A stretch of DNA of 64,000 nucleotides from Streptomonospora litoralis (GCF_004323735.1 NZ_CP036455.1:491101-555100); one strand, 5' to 3'; positions 17,479-27,399 are shown, numbered from the stretch's first letter. A program made the numbers and translations. The notes: generated by a model from the sequence alone, not told the origin.

Positions 17479-17643
17479 GGGGTATGATGAAGGAAATCGG
17501 TGGCCGCTCCCGCGGCCAGGGCGCAGCGGTCGTGTCTCCCTGCGGGCAGGGCTCCGTGAGGGCGACCGGAATCCCGTGCGGCCGGTCTGTGTTGAGAGTC
17601 TGCCGTCGTCGACTCTCGACGGCCCATGAGGGGAGGGGGAGCC

Positions 17644-18354
17644 TTGACCGCACACGGGCTTATCGACACCACGGAGATGTACCTCCGGACGATATTCGAG
17701 CTGGAGGAAGAAGGCATCGTGCCCCTGCGGGCGCGTATCGCCGAGCGTCTGGCGCAGAGCGGGCCCACGGTGAGCCAGACCGTCGCCCGCATGGAGCGCG
17801 ACGGCCTGCTGCACGTCGAGAACGACCGCCACCTCGTCATGACCGACGAAGGCCGGCGGCTGGCCACACACGTCATGCGCAAGCACCGCCTGGCCGAGCG
17901 CCTTCTGGTCGACGTCATCGGGCTGCCCTGGGAGGACGTCCACGTCGAGGCGTGCCGCTGGGAACACGTCATCTCCGAGGCCGTCGAGGAGCGCCTGGTC
18001 CGCCTGCTGAACGCGCCGTCGGTCTGCCCCCACGGCAACCCCATCCCCGGTCTGGAGGAGCTGGGTCTGGCCGACTACGCCCCCGAGCCGTTCTCCGGCG
18101 AATCCATCGTGCCGATGCTCGACATCGCCGACGGTACGCAGATCCGGGTGAAGGTGCGGCGCATCAGCGAACAGCTGCAGAGCGATCCCGACGTGATGCT
18201 CGATCTCAAGCGGGCCGGGGTACAACCCGAGCAGGAAGTGACGCTCGCCGCGAGCGACAAAGGCGTACAGGTGATTGGTGGTACCGACAAGGATGGCGAG
18301 CCCAGCGAACTGTCCCGGCAGATCGCCAGCCACATTTTCGTCACCAAGCCCTGA
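17644..18354 (+). CDS. dtxR: DtxR/IdeR-family iron-dependent repressor
   Basis: This 236-aa protein has the three DtxR domains. The winged helix is at ~1-72 (LIDTTEMYLRTIFELEEEGI, SGPTVSQTVARMERDGLL). The dimerisation/metal domain is at ~73-140 and carries the canonical ligands: MRKHRLAERLLVD, WEHVISEAVEERL, CPHGNPIPG. The C-terminal SH3-like domain is at ~150-236. With Fe(II) bound, such proteins repress siderophore and iron-uptake genes. TTG at 17644 is preferred over the upstream ATG at 17626 because GGAGGGGGAG sits directly before it and the family normally starts just ahead of the DTTEMYL motif. The position near pdxH resembles dmdR1 of Streptomyces. Confidence 0.92.
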   Translation: MTAHGLIDTTEMYLRTIFELEEEGIVPLRARIAERLAQSGPTVSQTVARMERDGLLHVENDRHLVMTDEGRRLATHVMRKHRLAERLLVDVIGLPWEDVHVEACRWEHVISEAVEERLVRLLNAPSVCPHGNPIPGLEELGLADYAPEPFSGESIVPMLDIADGTQIRVKVRRISEQLQSDPDVMLDLKRAGVQPEQEVTLAASDKGVQVIGGTDKDGEPSELSRQIASHIFVTKP

Positions 18355-18551
18355 GCGACCCCCGCATCCCCTCCGCGTCCGGGGGTACCGGGGCCGAAAT
18401 GTCACGTTGCTCTGCAGATACCTGCGCAGTAGGGCTATGCTCTGCCCATGGCGCGCGGTTCCCGGCGTGATCGGAGGAACTGCGCGAGGGCAGTGCGGAC
18501 CGTGCGGCTCGGCGACATGACCGCGGCCGGTGAGGTCAAGGTGGCGGCTGA

Positions 18552-20804
18552 ATGAACCGACGGGGGGAAGCCTTCTACGACGACGACGCCCGCACCGGGG
18601 ACGCGGTCTTCGAACAGGCGCAGATCGCCGTCCTGGTGGCCGACCGCGCCAGTCGTCTGCGCTACATCAACCCCTACGCCCGCGAACTCTTCGGTCTCCC
18701 CGAAGGCGGCGACCCGCGCGGCGTCACGCTGGTCGACCTGGGGATCCAGGAGACCGACCTCGAACGCGCCAACCAGCTTGCCCGGCGCGCGCTGCGGGGT
18801 GAGACCTGGGACGGCACCTTCGCCATCCTGCGCACCGACTCCTCCTGGCTGCACGTGCGCGTCAACGCGGTGCCGATGAAGGACTCCGCGGGCGCTGTCG
18901 ACGGCTTCGTGGTCTTCGCCGGGGAGGCGCTGCGCAGCGGACGAGTCGAAGACCTCTACGGGCTGCTGGACCGCGTCGGCAGTCGGCTGGCGGGTTCGCT
19001 GGAGTTCGACTCCACCGTCAAGTCCGTCGCCGAGATCCTGGTGCCGCAGTTCGCCGACCACTGCTTCATCGACCTCTTCGACCACGACCGCCTCATCCGG
19101 CGCATCTCCGTGCACGCCGAGGGCTGGACCCCGCCCGCGGGCACCTGGTTCGACGTCGGTGAGGAGGTCCGCTACCCCGACCGCCACTTCGTCTACACCG
19201 CGATGCGCCGCATGGAGACCGTGCTCGTCGGCGACTACTCCTATGTCGGCGAGACCGACGACAGGCACTCGGCCCGCGTAGCCGAGCAGGTAGGGGTGAC
19301 ATCGGCGATCGCGGCGCCCCTGCGCGCCCGCGGTGAACTCCTCGGCGTGCTCACGCTCGCCCTGTCCGGACTGTCCTCGCGCCAGAAGACCCGCTACGGC
19401 GGCTTCGACCGCGACCTCGTCGGCGCGCTGGCCTCGCGCGTGGCCCTGGCGATCGACAACGCCCGCCTGTTCGAAGAGGAGCGCAGCACCGCGCTGGCCT
19501 TCCAGCACAGTCTGCTGCCCCGGTCGTTCCCCGACTTCGACGGCTTGTCGATCGCGGACCGCTACGTCCCGGCCAAACCGCTGGAGGCCCACGGCCACGG
19601 CGTCCAGACGCAGGTCGGCGGCGACTTCTACGACGTCATCCCGCTCTCGGCCGGGCGCGTGGGCATCGTCATCGGCGACGTCGAGGGCCGCGGCCCCCAC
19701 GCGGCGGCGGTCATGGGCCAACTGCGCGCCGCCCTGCGGGCCTTCGCCCAAGCCGACCGCGAACCCGCCGACATCCTGCGCGAGCTCGACGAATGGGTGC
19801 GCCGGCTCGGCCGCCCCGACGGCTCCGGGGGCACCTGGGTGCCCAGTGTGAGCTGCCTGTACATGGTCTACGACGCCTGGTCGCGCCGACTGTCCTACGC
19901 CAACGCGGGACACCAGGCGCCGCTGCTCATCTGCGAAGGCACCGTCGAGGAGCTGGCGCTGGAGGTCTCCGACACCCTGCTCGGGGTGAAACTGCGCGGC
20001 GCCCCCTACGACGACGCCGTCTACCACCAGGCCGACCTCGAACTCCCCGCGGGTGCCACGCTGCTGCTCTACACCGACGGGCTGGTCGACCGGCGCCCCA
20101 TCGGGGGGACCGTCGACGTCCGGCGCTCGCTGGAGCACCTGCACCGGGGCGTGCGGGAGGTCGCCGACGCCGACGTCGAACAGATCGCGCACACCGCCGT
20201 GAACGCCGTCCCGGGCGAGATCGACGACGACACCGCGCTGCTGGTGGTGCGCACGCACTCCGGCGAGCTCGCCATGGAGGAGGGCTGGTTCATCGCCGAA
20301 GCCCCCACCGTCGGCGATGCCCGGCACCTGGCCTCCAGTACATTCAAGAACTGGGGCATGGACCGCGACCAGGCCGAGCTGGCCTGCCTGCTCGTCTCGG
20401 AGATCGTCACCAACGTCGTCATACACGCCACTCCCCACCCCGTCCGCCGCGAGTTCACCACCGGCGGCGTCCGCGACTCCGGCGCGGCACTCGACCCCGA
20501 CGCCCTGGACGACGAAAGCGACGACTTCGACGAGGACTGGTCGGATCTGCTGGAGGAGGTCTCCGAGGAGCCCGAAGCTCCGCAGACCAGCGAGTTCCTG
20601 CTGCGGCTGCGCCGGGGCGCCGCCTCGGTGTGGGTCGAGGTCTTCGATCGCGACCTGCGGCTGCCGCGGATCCGCAGCGCCGGCGCCGACGACGAGGGCG
20701 GCCGCGGGCTCTACCTGGTGGACCAGCTCGCCTCGCGCTGGGGGTCGCGCCCGACCCCCGATGGCAAGGCCGTCTGGTTCGAGGTCCCGCTGAAGTCGGA
20801 TTGA
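18552..20804 (+). CDS. PAS-GAF-PP2C-ATPase stress switch protein (RsbU/RsbW fusion)
   Basis: This 750-aa soluble protein has four domains in order. A PAS domain (~15-125) is followed by a GAF domain (~140-315) and an RsbU/SpoIIE-type PP2C phosphatase (~320-565, with GGDFYDVIPL, GDVEGRGPHAAAVM and DDDTALLVV). Last comes an RsbW-like GHKL ATPase (~570-750) with N-box ELACLLVSEIVTNVVIHA and G-box DDEGGRGLYLVDQLASRWG. Such proteins both dephosphorylate anti-anti-sigma factors and phosphorylate or bind partners. The ATPase domain is interrupted after the N-box by a ~55-residue, very acidic insert (DDESDDFDEDWSDLLEEVSEE). AAGGTGG precedes the ATG. It is probably transcribed alone. Confidence 0.9.
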   Translation: MNRRGEAFYDDDARTGDAVFEQAQIAVLVADRASRLRYINPYARELFGLPEGGDPRGVTLVDLGIQETDLERANQLARRALRGETWDGTFAILRTDSSWLHVRVNAVPMKDSAGAVDGFVVFAGEALRSGRVEDLYGLLDRVGSRLAGSLEFDSTVKSVAEILVPQFADHCFIDLFDHDRLIRRISVHAEGWTPPAGTWFDVGEEVRYPDRHFVYTAMRRMETVLVGDYSYVGETDDRHSARVAEQVGVTSAIAAPLRARGELLGVLTLALSGLSSRQKTRYGGFDRDLVGALASRVALAIDNARLFEEERSTALAFQHSLLPRSFPDFDGLSIADRYVPAKPLEAHGHGVQTQVGGDFYDVIPLSAGRVGIVIGDVEGRGPHAAAVMGQLRAALRAFAQADREPADILRELDEWVRRLGRPDGSGGTWVPSVSCLYMVYDAWSRRLSYANAGHQAPLLICEGTVEELALEVSDTLLGVKLRGAPYDDAVYHQADLELPAGATLLLYTDGLVDRRPIGGTVDVRRSLEHLHRGVREVADADVEQIAHTAVNAVPGEIDDDTALLVVRTHSGELAMEEGWFIAEAPTVGDARHLASSTFKNWGMDRDQAELACLLVSEIVTNVVIHATPHPVRREFTTGGVRDSGAALDPDALDDESDDFDEDWSDLLEEVSEEPEAPQTSEFLLRLRRGAASVWVEVFDRDLRLPRIRSAGADDEGGRGLYLVDQLASRWGSRPTPDGKAVWFEVPLKSD

Positions 20805-20829
20805 CGTCCGCTTTCCGGCCGGGCGGGGC

Positions 20830-21000
20830 TCAGCGGTTGGACCACGCCCACAGCAGCAGCACCACGAAGATGAAGCAGACCACGATGCCGCCGGTGGTCC
20901 ACGGGATGTGCATGCGCGGCCGGAGCTTGCGGACGCCCAGCACCAGCAGGATGATCAGGAGTCCGAGGACGATCAGCCCGTCCCACGCGCCGCTTGCCAT
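20830..21000 (-). CDS. 56-aa two-segment membrane protein (hypothetical)
   Basis: ATG at 21000 to TGA at 20830 encodes 56 residues with two hydrophobic segments: DGLIVLGLLIILLVLGV (~7-23) and TGGIVVCFIFVVLLLWAW (~36-53). They are joined by a basic loop (RKLRPRMHIP). This hairpin topology with a positive loop is convincing for a small membrane protein. AAAGGG lies ~13 nt upstream. It is convergent with the switch protein before it and lies 3' of nothing else on its strand. No family is recognised. Confidence 0.6.
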   Translation of the reverse strand: MASGAWDGLIVLGLLIILLVLGVRKLRPRMHIPWTTGGIVVCFIFVVLLLWAWSNR

Positions 21001-21039
21001 TGGCTCGTGACCCTTTCGCCGTGACCCGTCAGGGGGTGG

Positions 21040-22182
21040 CTACAAGCCCAGCGAGCGCCCCACGATCTCCTTCATGATCTCCGTCGTGCCACCGAAGATC
21101 GACTGGATCCTGGCGTCCTGCCATGCCTTCGCCACGGGGTATTCCATCATGTATCCATACCCCCCGTGGAGCTGCAGGCAACGGTCGATGAGCCGGTTCG
21201 CCAGTTCGGTGGTCCACCATTTGGCCTTGGCGGCGTCCTCCACGGTCAGTTCACCGCGGTTGAGCAGGGTGATCGCCCGGTCGACATAGGTGCGGGCGAG
21301 GTCGACCTCGGTGGCCAGTTCGGCCAAGACGAAACGGGTGTTCTGAAACTTGCCGATCGGGCGTCCGAAAGCCGTCCGGTTCTTGCAGTATTCCACGGTC
21401 TCGGCGAGGACCGTCTCGGCACCGGCGGTGGCCGAGACAGCGATGGAGAGCCGCTCCTGGGGCAGGTTCTCCATCAGGTGCACGAACCCCTGGTTCTCCT
21501 GCCCGATCAGGTTGGCGGCGGGTACGCGCACGTCGGTGAACGACAGTTCGGCGGTGTCCTGGGCCTTCAGCCCGATCTTGTCCAGGTTGCGGCCGCGCTC
21601 GAAGCCGTCTGCGCCGCGCTCGACGGCCAGCAGCGAAAGCCCGTGCGCCCCGGCGTCGTGATCGGTGCGCGCCACCACGATCACCAGGTCGGCGTTGATC
21701 CCGTTGGTGATGAAGGTCTTCTGCCCGTTCAGGACGTAGTCGTCGCCGTCGCGCACCGCCGCGGTGGAGATGCCTTGCAGATCGCTGCCCGCCCCCGGCT
21801 CCGTCATGGCGATGGCGGTGATCAGGTCCCCGGAGGAGAACCCCGGCAGCCACCGCCGCCGCTGCTCCTCGGACGTCAGCCGCACCAGGTACGGCGCGAT
21901 GACGTCGTTCTGCAGACCGAAGCCCAGTCCGCTCGCGCCGACGCGGCAGATCTCCTCGGAGACGACCGCGTTGAATCGGAAGTCCTCGACACCCGACCCG
22001 CCGTATGCCTCGGGCACGCCCAGGCCGAGCAGGCCTATCTCGCCGGCCTTGGTCCACACTTCGCGCGGGACGATGCCCTCCTTCTCCCACCGGTCGTGGA
22101 AGGGCACCACCTCGCGCTTGAGGAACTCGGCAACCGACTCGCGGAAGAGGTCGTGCTCGGTGTCGAAGAGTTCCCTGTGCAT
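21040..22182 (-). CDS. Acyl-CoA dehydrogenase
   Basis: This 380-aa FAD enzyme oxidises acyl-CoA to trans-2-enoyl-CoA in beta-oxidation. It shows AIAMTEPGAGSDLQG and the FITNGINADLVIVVARTD region (FAD/substrate domain), FGRPIGKFQNTRFVLAE, and the C-terminal LHGGYGYMMEYPVAKAWQDARIQSIFGGTTEIMKEIVGR with the catalytic glutamate region. The ATG at 22182 has AAAGGAG upstream; the frame extends 55 codons further but without family similarity. It is divergent from the thiolase at 23373, with repeat copy B between. It looks like a medium/long-chain-type enzyme; chain length is not inferable. Confidence 0.93.
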   Translation of the reverse strand: MHRELFDTEHDLFRESVAEFLKREVVPFHDRWEKEGIVPREVWTKAGEIGLLGLGVPEAYGGSGVEDFRFNAVVSEEICRVGASGLGFGLQNDVIAPYLVRLTSEEQRRRWLPGFSSGDLITAIAMTEPGAGSDLQGISTAAVRDGDDYVLNGQKTFITNGINADLVIVVARTDHDAGAHGLSLLAVERGADGFERGRNLDKIGLKAQDTAELSFTDVRVPAANLIGQENQGFVHLMENLPQERLSIAVSATAGAETVLAETVEYCKNRTAFGRPIGKFQNTRFVLAELATEVDLARTYVDRAITLLNRGELTVEDAAKAKWWTTELANRLIDRCLQLHGGYGYMMEYPVAKAWQDARIQSIFGGTTEIMKEIVGRSLGL

Positions 22183-22363
22183 GGCCGACACTCCTTTGTC
22201 TCGTCGCAGGCGCCGCCGTGCCGCCGTCCGCGCGGAGCCCGCGCCGCCGCGCGCACCCCCACCGTAACCGAATGCCATTCGGTCTGCACGGATGAAAGTT
22301 CCGCAAAGTCGTGCCAACCCCGGTACGGCAGCAGCGCCGCAGGGCACGGTGCCTTCTAGGCAT

Positions 22364-23290
22364 TGTTCAAGAACGCCGGTCTGCTGTGCGGCCTTTGCTG
22401 TGGCCTTGTTGGTCTGCCGGGTGGATTAATGCCCGAGTTTCCGGTGGGTCTGCCCCCGCGCTGCGGCGGCGGTGGCCCACGAAGTGCCCCGAATGGCGCG
22501 AAAACAGCCCCGGAGTCAACTTTTCGTGCATCTCGTGGCCGCGGCGCCCGCCGAGGCCGCCCGCAAAACGGGCATAGACCCCCAAAAGCCCACCCCATCG
22601 GGCGGTAAAGCTCCCGCAGGCGACGCCCGGGCGCAACGAGCGACGTGTCGTCGCCCCCGGTCCCGATCCGGCGCACCCCCGGGAGCGTGCGAGCGCCCGC
22701 GACCGCGCCACACTCCCGCGGCCCCCTGCCTGCGCAGGCTCCGGTCGGAACACGGCGGCGCCGCCTACCGACCCCGCGCCCGCTATGCCCGACAGCCGGA
22801 GTCGCCCGCGACCGCGGCGATCATGGTCAAAATCCCAGAAAGCGCCGCTGGATTTCGTCATACGGGCACGATCATCGCGCCGCCCTGCGCCATCACGGAC
22901 ACGCAACCCCCTTCCCGGCACCCGCACCGCCCCTCGTCGGGCTCGTCGGGCGGACCACCGACGAGCACCCGAACCGGCGACCGCAGGCCCTGCCATCCAC
23001 CGACCTCGCCGCCGCTTCCCCGCAAGACCATCCGCGAGCCGGCAGACCAACAAGGCCGCACAGCAGACCCGAGCCGCCGATCCGTCCGGCACCGCCACCG
23101 ACGAGCACCCGAACCGTTGGACGCGGGCCCCGCCCGTCGCCGTCCTCGGCGCCGCTTTTCCATACGACCACCCGCATCCCGGCAGACCAGCAAAGCCGCA
23201 CAGCAGGCCGGGGCCGCCGATCCGCCGCACGCCGGTACGTCTGAACCGTGGACGCGGTACCGCCCGCGGGCGCCGGGCGCTTGCCGGTGA
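22364..23290. repeat. Mosaic intergenic repeat, copy B
   Basis: Non-coding. The left part (22364 to ~22720, plus orientation) begins TGTTCAAGAACGCCGG like the end of copy C. It carries a truncated ~140-bp module, then the blocks containing 'ccggtgggtctg', 'aacttttcgtgc' (~22521), 'caaaacgggcatag' and 'gcgcaacgagcgacgtgtcg'. The right part (~22950-23220, minus orientation) holds two tandem 140-bp modules: 'ggcagacca(a/g)ca' recurs at 23041 and 23181. Between them lies an imperfect hairpin (~22817-22882) that shares 'GCGATGATCGTG' and 'GCGCTTTC' with the hairpins of copies A and C. The 1.19-kb gap between the acyl-CoA dehydrogenase and thiolase genes is mostly this repeat. Confidence 0.8.
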
Positions 23291-23372
23291 GCCGAAACCG
23301 AATATGGTTCGGGTAAGGATCGAAGCGTCGGATCGAAGTGTTGCGGACACCAGGCTCCCCCAGGAGGACACC

Positions 23373-24515
23373 GTGGCTGAGGCATACATCGTCGGGGCCG
23401 TCCGGACCCCCGTAGGCACCAAGAAGGGCGCCCTTGCCGGCGTGCACCCCGCCGACCTGGGCGCGCACGTCCTCACCGAACTGATGGGCCGTACCGGGGT
23501 GGACCCGGCGGCGGTCGAGGACGTCGTCATGGGCTGTGTGAGCCAGGTCGGCCCCCAGGCTCTCGACATCGCGCGCACCGCCTGGCTGTCGGCCGGGCTG
23601 CCCGAGACGACCGCGGGCGTCACCGTCGACCGCCAGTGCGGCTCCTCGCAACAGGCCGTGCATTTCGCCGCTCAGGGCGTCATGTCGGGTACGCAGGAGT
23701 TGGTCGTGGCCTCCGGCGTGGAGAACATGGGCATGGTGCCGATGGGGGCCAACGCCAAGTACGCGATCGACGCCGGCCTGTCCCTGTTCGGCGAGGGCTG
23801 GGACCGCCGCTACGGCGACCAGGAGATCTCCCAGTTCCGCGGCGCGCAGCTGATGGCCGAGAAGTGGGGCCACACCCGCGAGGACCTGGAGCGCTACTCC
23901 CTGGAGAGCCACCGCCGCGCGGCCGCCGCGCGCGAGGCCGGCTACTTCGAGAAGCAGATCGCCCCGCTGGCCGGGGTGACCCAGGACGAGGGCGTGCGCC
24001 CCGACACCACCCTGGAGAAGATGGCCGGGCTCGACCCGCTGCGCGAGGGCTGGGCGCTGACAGCCGCGGTGGCCAGCCAGGTCTCCGTCGGCGCGGGCGC
24101 GCTGCTGATCGCCTCGGAGCACGCCGTCGAGCGGCACGGGCTCACCCCGATGGCGCGGATCGTTCAGCTGTCGCTGGTGGGCGACGACCCCGTCTACATG
24201 CTCACGGCGCCGATCCCGGCTACCCGCAAGGCCCTGGAGAAGGCCGGGCTGGGCATCGGCGACATCGACGTCACCGAGATCAACGAGGCGTTCGCGCCGG
24301 TCCCGCTGGCCTGGATGCACGAACTCGGCGCCGACCCCGCCAAGACCAACCCCAACGGCGGCGCCATCGCCCTGGGCCATCCGCTGGGAGCCACCGGGGC
24401 GGTGCTGATGACCAAGCTGGTCCACGAACTGGAGCGCACGCACGGCCGCTACGGGCTGCAGACCATGTGCGAGGGCGGCGGCCAGGCCAACGTCACCATC
24501 GTCGAGCGGGTCTGA
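23373..24515 (+). CDS. Thiolase (acetyl-CoA C-acyltransferase)
   Basis: This 380-aa protein catalyses thiolytic cleavage or Claisen condensation of acyl-CoAs. The nucleophilic Cys is at position 89 ([13 protein letters not shown]). The [15 protein letters not shown] motif carries the active-site His, and [15 protein letters not shown] holds the second Cys. The GTG at 23373 is fixed by a perfect AGGAGG 5-10 nt upstream. The upstream frame stays open for ~590 nt through the repeat but is not coding. It resembles FadA-type degradative thiolases. A hairpin follows at 24554-24582. It pairs functionally with the divergent acyl-CoA dehydrogenase. Confidence 0.94.
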   Translation: MAEAYIVGAVRTPVGTKKGALAGVHPADLGAHVLTELMGRTGVDPAAVEDVVMGCVSQVGPQALDIARTAWLSAGLPETTAGVTVDRQCGSSQQAVHFAAQGVMSGTQELVVASGVENMGMVPMGANAKYAIDAGLSLFGEGWDRRYGDQEISQFRGAQLMAEKWGHTREDLERYSLESHRRAAAAREAGYFEKQIAPLAGVTQDEGVRPDTTLEKMAGLDPLREGWALTAAVASQVSVGAGALLIASEHAVERHGLTPMARIVQLSLVGDDPVYMLTAPIPATRKALEKAGLGIGDIDVTEINEAFAPVPLAWMHELGADPAKTNPNGGAIALGHPLGATGAVLMTKLVHELERTHGRYGLQTMCEGGGQANVTIVERV

Positions 24516-24553
24516 AGCCCGCCGGCCGCGCACTTCCGCCCCGACCGCGGGAA

Positions 24554-24582
24554 CGGCCCCGGGCCGGTGGCGTCCGGGGCCG
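24554..24582 (+). terminator. Terminator hairpin after the thiolase
   Basis: CGGCCCCGG (24554-24562) pairs perfectly with CCGGGGCCG (24574-24582) around an 11-nt loop, 39 nt after the stop codon. Confidence 0.6.
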
Positions 24583-24796
24583 CATGCGCCCGCTGCGCGC
24601 TGCCGGGCGCGGAGCGGTCCGACTCGTCCGTCCGGCCCCGGCGAGCGGAGACGCGAAACGCAGCGCCCGCCCGACCCGGGGTGCCTGCGCGCCTCGCCGT
24701 GCGGTCGGCAGCGGCTCCAAGCGGCTCCCCGCCGCCGCGGCGACGGCCGCGCGGGGTTAGAGTGAGTCGCGTTTCCCCAGGTACAAGGAGTGCGGG

Positions 24797-25372
24797 ATGA
24801 CGGTCGACGGGCGGGCGCGTGCCGGTGTGCCGGGCGAGAGCGGCGGGACCGTGTTCCGCGACGCCGCGGAGTCCGACGTCGGGGCGCTGGTCGAGCTGGT
24901 GAACTCCGCCTACCGCGGCGATACCTCGCGCAAGGGCTGGACGACCGAGGCCGACCTGCTGGGCGGGCAGCGCATCGATGCCGGGCAGATCGCCGATCTG
25001 CTGGCCCGCCCCGGCACCCGCGTCGTGGTCGCCGAGCGGGACGGCCGCCTGGTGGCGTGCTGCGAACTCGCGGTCGGCGACGACGGCGCCGGCTACTTCG
25101 GCATGTTCTCGGTGCGGCCGGATGCACAGGGCGGCGGCCTCGGCGGGCGGCTGCTGGCCGAGGCGGAGCGCGCGGCGGCCGAGGAACTGGGCTGCGACAG
25201 CATGCGCATGACAGTGCTTCGCCAGCGCGCCGACCTCATCGCCTGGTACGAGCGCCGCGGCTACCGGCGCACGGGTGACACCGCCCCCTTCCCCTACGGC
25301 GACGAGCGTTTCGGCCTGCCCAAGCGCGACGATCTGGTGTTCGAGGAACTGGCCAAGACGATCGCGGTGTGA
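24797..25372 (+). CDS. GNAT-family N-acetyltransferase
   Basis: This 191-aa protein has the GNAT fold. The N-terminal strand and helix (FRDAAESDVGALVELVNSAYRG) are followed by the acetyl-CoA loop FSVRPDAQGGGLGGRLLAEAERAA (Q-x-x-G-x-G/A pattern, ~115-130) and the C-terminal RADLIAWYERRGYRRTGDTAPFPYG. AAGGAG precedes the ATG by a normal distance. It is a single-gene unit. Substrate unknown. Confidence 0.88.
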   Translation: MTVDGRARAGVPGESGGTVFRDAAESDVGALVELVNSAYRGDTSRKGWTTEADLLGGQRIDAGQIADLLARPGTRVVVAERDGRLVACCELAVGDDGAGYFGMFSVRPDAQGGGLGGRLLAEAERAAAEELGCDSMRMTVLRQRADLIAWYERRGYRRTGDTAPFPYGDERFGLPKRDDLVFEELAKTIAV

Positions 25373-25437
25373 GGCGGCGGCCTACGGCACCGATGCGCCG
25401 GCGCGGGTGCGCTCGGCCCGCGCCGCGCGGCGGTCGC

Positions 25438-26646
25438 TCAGCTTTCGTAGCGAACACCCTCGGCCAGCCCCAGCCACGCGGCCATACTCTCCAGCTGCCC
25501 GTGCAGTTCATCAGAGGTCTCCGGCGGTGCGGAGTCCTCCAGCGTGGTGCGCCGGACGAGCAGCAGGCCGGCCCGGCGGTCGGACTTCAGATCGACGCGG
25601 GCCACGAGGTTCTCGCCCAGCAGGAACGGCAGCACGTAGTAGCCGTGGACGCGCTTGGCCGCAGGGACGTAGATCTCCAACCGGTACCGGAACCCGAACA
25701 GGGACTCGGTGCGCGACCGCTCCCACACCAGCGAGTCGAACGGGCTCAGCAGCGCGCGGGCGTTCACCGAGCGCGGCACACGGGCGTCGCGGTGCAGGTA
25801 GGCGGGCCGCTGCCAGCCGGCGACGGCGACCGGAACCACCTCGCCGGACTCGACCAGCTCGGCCAGCGCGGTTCGTGCTTCGGCCGCGCCGAGGCGGAAG
25901 TAGTCGCGCAGGCACACCTCGCTGCCCACACCGTGGGCCCGCGCGGCGATCGCCATGAGCTCGCGCCGGGCGTCGGCGGGATCGGGGTCGGGGGCGCGGT
26001 GCACATCGGCCGGCAGCACGCGTTCGGTCAGGTCGTAGCGACGCTCGAACTGGGCGGTGCGGCCGTCGGTGGTGATCTCCCCCGACCAGAACAGGAACTC
26101 CAGTGCGCGCTTGACCGGTGACCAGTTCCAGCCCCAATGGTCCCGCGGGCGGGTGGAGTCGTGCTTGAGCGCGTCCTCGATCCCGCGGGTGGTGGCCGGT
26201 CCGGTGTGCTCGACCGCGGCGCGGACGTCGGCGACGAGATCGGGGTGGTCGGTGGCCGCACGCCGCACCGCGCCCCACGCTTCGTCGCGGGCGCGGTCCA
26301 TGCGCCAGCGCAGCAGCCGGTGTGTGGCGGGCGGGATGAGGCTGGCCTCGTGCGCCCAGTACTCCACCAGCCGGCCGCCGCGCCGCGTGGCCGCACGGTC
26401 CAGTTGCGCGGGGTCGTAGTGGCCCAGGCGCGCGAAGACCGGCAGGTACTGGCTCCGCGAGAGGACGTTGACGCTGTCGATCTGGATGGCGCCGACCCGG
26501 TCGATCACCCGCTGCAGATGGCGTGCGGTCGGTGCGGCCGACGGGCGGGGATCGGTGAATCCCTGGGCCGCGAGCGCGACCCGGCGGGCCTGGGACGCGG
26601 AGAGGGTGGCGTCCCGGCGCGGGTGCGGCGGCGCTGTCTCGTGCAT
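25438..26646 (-). CDS. AlkZ/YcaQ-like winged-helix DNA glycosylase-family protein
   Basis: This 402-aa protein belongs to the HTH_42 family (AlkZ, YcaQ, AlkX). It has tandem winged helices with the [24 protein letters not shown] motif, which carries the Q-x-D active-site element of the glycosylases (~45-65). It also has [10 protein letters not shown] and a C-terminal beta-rich part with [52 protein letters not shown]. These enzymes unhook interstrand crosslinks or excise bulky alkyl adducts. The ATG at 26646 is chosen: TAGCCT lies 8 nt upstream and there is no Shine-Dalgarno. The frame extends to 26703. Confidence 0.85.
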   Translation of the reverse strand: MHETAPPHPRRDATLSASQARRVALAAQGFTDPRPSAAPTARHLQRVIDRVGAIQIDSVNVLSRSQYLPVFARLGHYDPAQLDRAATRRGGRLVEYWAHEASLIPPATHRLLRWRMDRARDEAWGAVRRAATDHPDLVADVRAAVEHTGPATTRGIEDALKHDSTRPRDHWGWNWSPVKRALEFLFWSGEITTDGRTAQFERRYDLTERVLPADVHRAPDPDPADARRELMAIAARAHGVGSEVCLRDYFRLGAAEARTALAELVESGEVVPVAVAGWQRPAYLHRDARVPRSVNARALLSPFDSLVWERSRTESLFGFRYRLEIYVPAAKRVHGYYVLPFLLGENLVARVDLKSDRRAGLLLVRRTTLEDSAPPETSDELHGQLESMAAWLGLAEGVRYES

Positions 26647-26784
26647 GGGTACCGAGGCTAACCGCGCCCTCGGACATTCCGGCACCTTCGCCCCGGACCG
26701 CACCGTGCGGCAGCGGAGAGGACGGCAGCCGGCGCCGGGGGTGCCGGGCCGAGCCGCCCGCGCCCCGGCGTCGAGTCGGGCGGG

Positions 26785-27399
26785 TCACCGGCTCAGCTGT
26801 TCCCACACCTCCAGTCCCCGGCGGATCTCCTCGTCGGTGAAACCGCCGGGCGGACGGGCGGGTGCGCCGACGGGCGGATCGGGGGCGGCGGGTGCTTCGG
26901 GGACCGGGGGCGGCGGCGCGGTCGGCGGCTGCGGAGCGGGCACCGGTGCGGGCCGCGGCGGGTACCCCGCGGGGGGAGCGTCCGGCGCAGCGGGCTCCGG
27001 GGGCGCAGGCGTGGCGGGCCGGGTGGGCGCGGTGACCGGCTCCGGCGCGGCCGTGATGCGGGCGGGACGGCCGACCTGGTCGCCCACCCGCTCGCCCGAG
27101 GGCCCGGGATCGCGGGCGAGCGCCGCCGGATCGGCGATGCCCGCTTCGGGTACGACCCGCACCGGTGCGACCGCTTCGGCCGCATAGGCCGCCGCGCTCA
27201 GCAGCGCTCCGAGGGCCAGAACCACGAGGCGGCGCCTGCGTCGCCGCGTCCGCACCGCCGCCGCGGGCGCCGTGGGAGTCGCGCGGGAGCGCGCGGAGGT
27301 CCCGGGCGTCCCGCGCGCCCGGGGCCGCAGAAAGACCGGTGGCGGGGGCAGCGGCACGCGCACACTCTCCTCGGGGCAGCCGGAGGGGCCGGGATGCAT
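26785..27399 (-). CDS. Proline-rich single-pass membrane protein (hypothetical)
   Basis: A 204-aa frame has a basic cytoplasmic head ending RTRRRRRR (~51-58). One membrane segment follows (LVVLALGALLSAAAYAAEAVA). The long external Pro/Ala-rich region has no predicted structure, and the C-terminal end (TDEEIRRGLEVWEQLSR) could form a helix. The membrane segment after an arginine cluster and the conserved-looking end support a real gene, but the low-complexity middle gives no family. It lies between the AlkZ-like and FadE10-like genes on the same strand. Confidence 0.5.
   Translation of the reverse strand: MHPGPSGCPEESVRVPLPPPPVFLRPRARGTPGTSARSRATPTAPAAAVRTRRRRRRLVVLALGALLSAAAYAAEAVAPVRVVPEAGIADPAALARDPGPSGERVGDQVGRPARITAAPEPVTAPTRPATPAPPEPAAPDAPPAGYPPRPAPVPAPQPPTAPPPPVPEAPAAPDPPVGAPARPPGGFTDEEIRRGLEVWEQLSR

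Noticed and set aside
22785-23372. Long open frame upstream of and in frame with the thiolase
   Set aside because: It runs through repeat copy B, has repeat-like composition, no family similarity, and the thiolase GTG has its own perfect AGGAGG.
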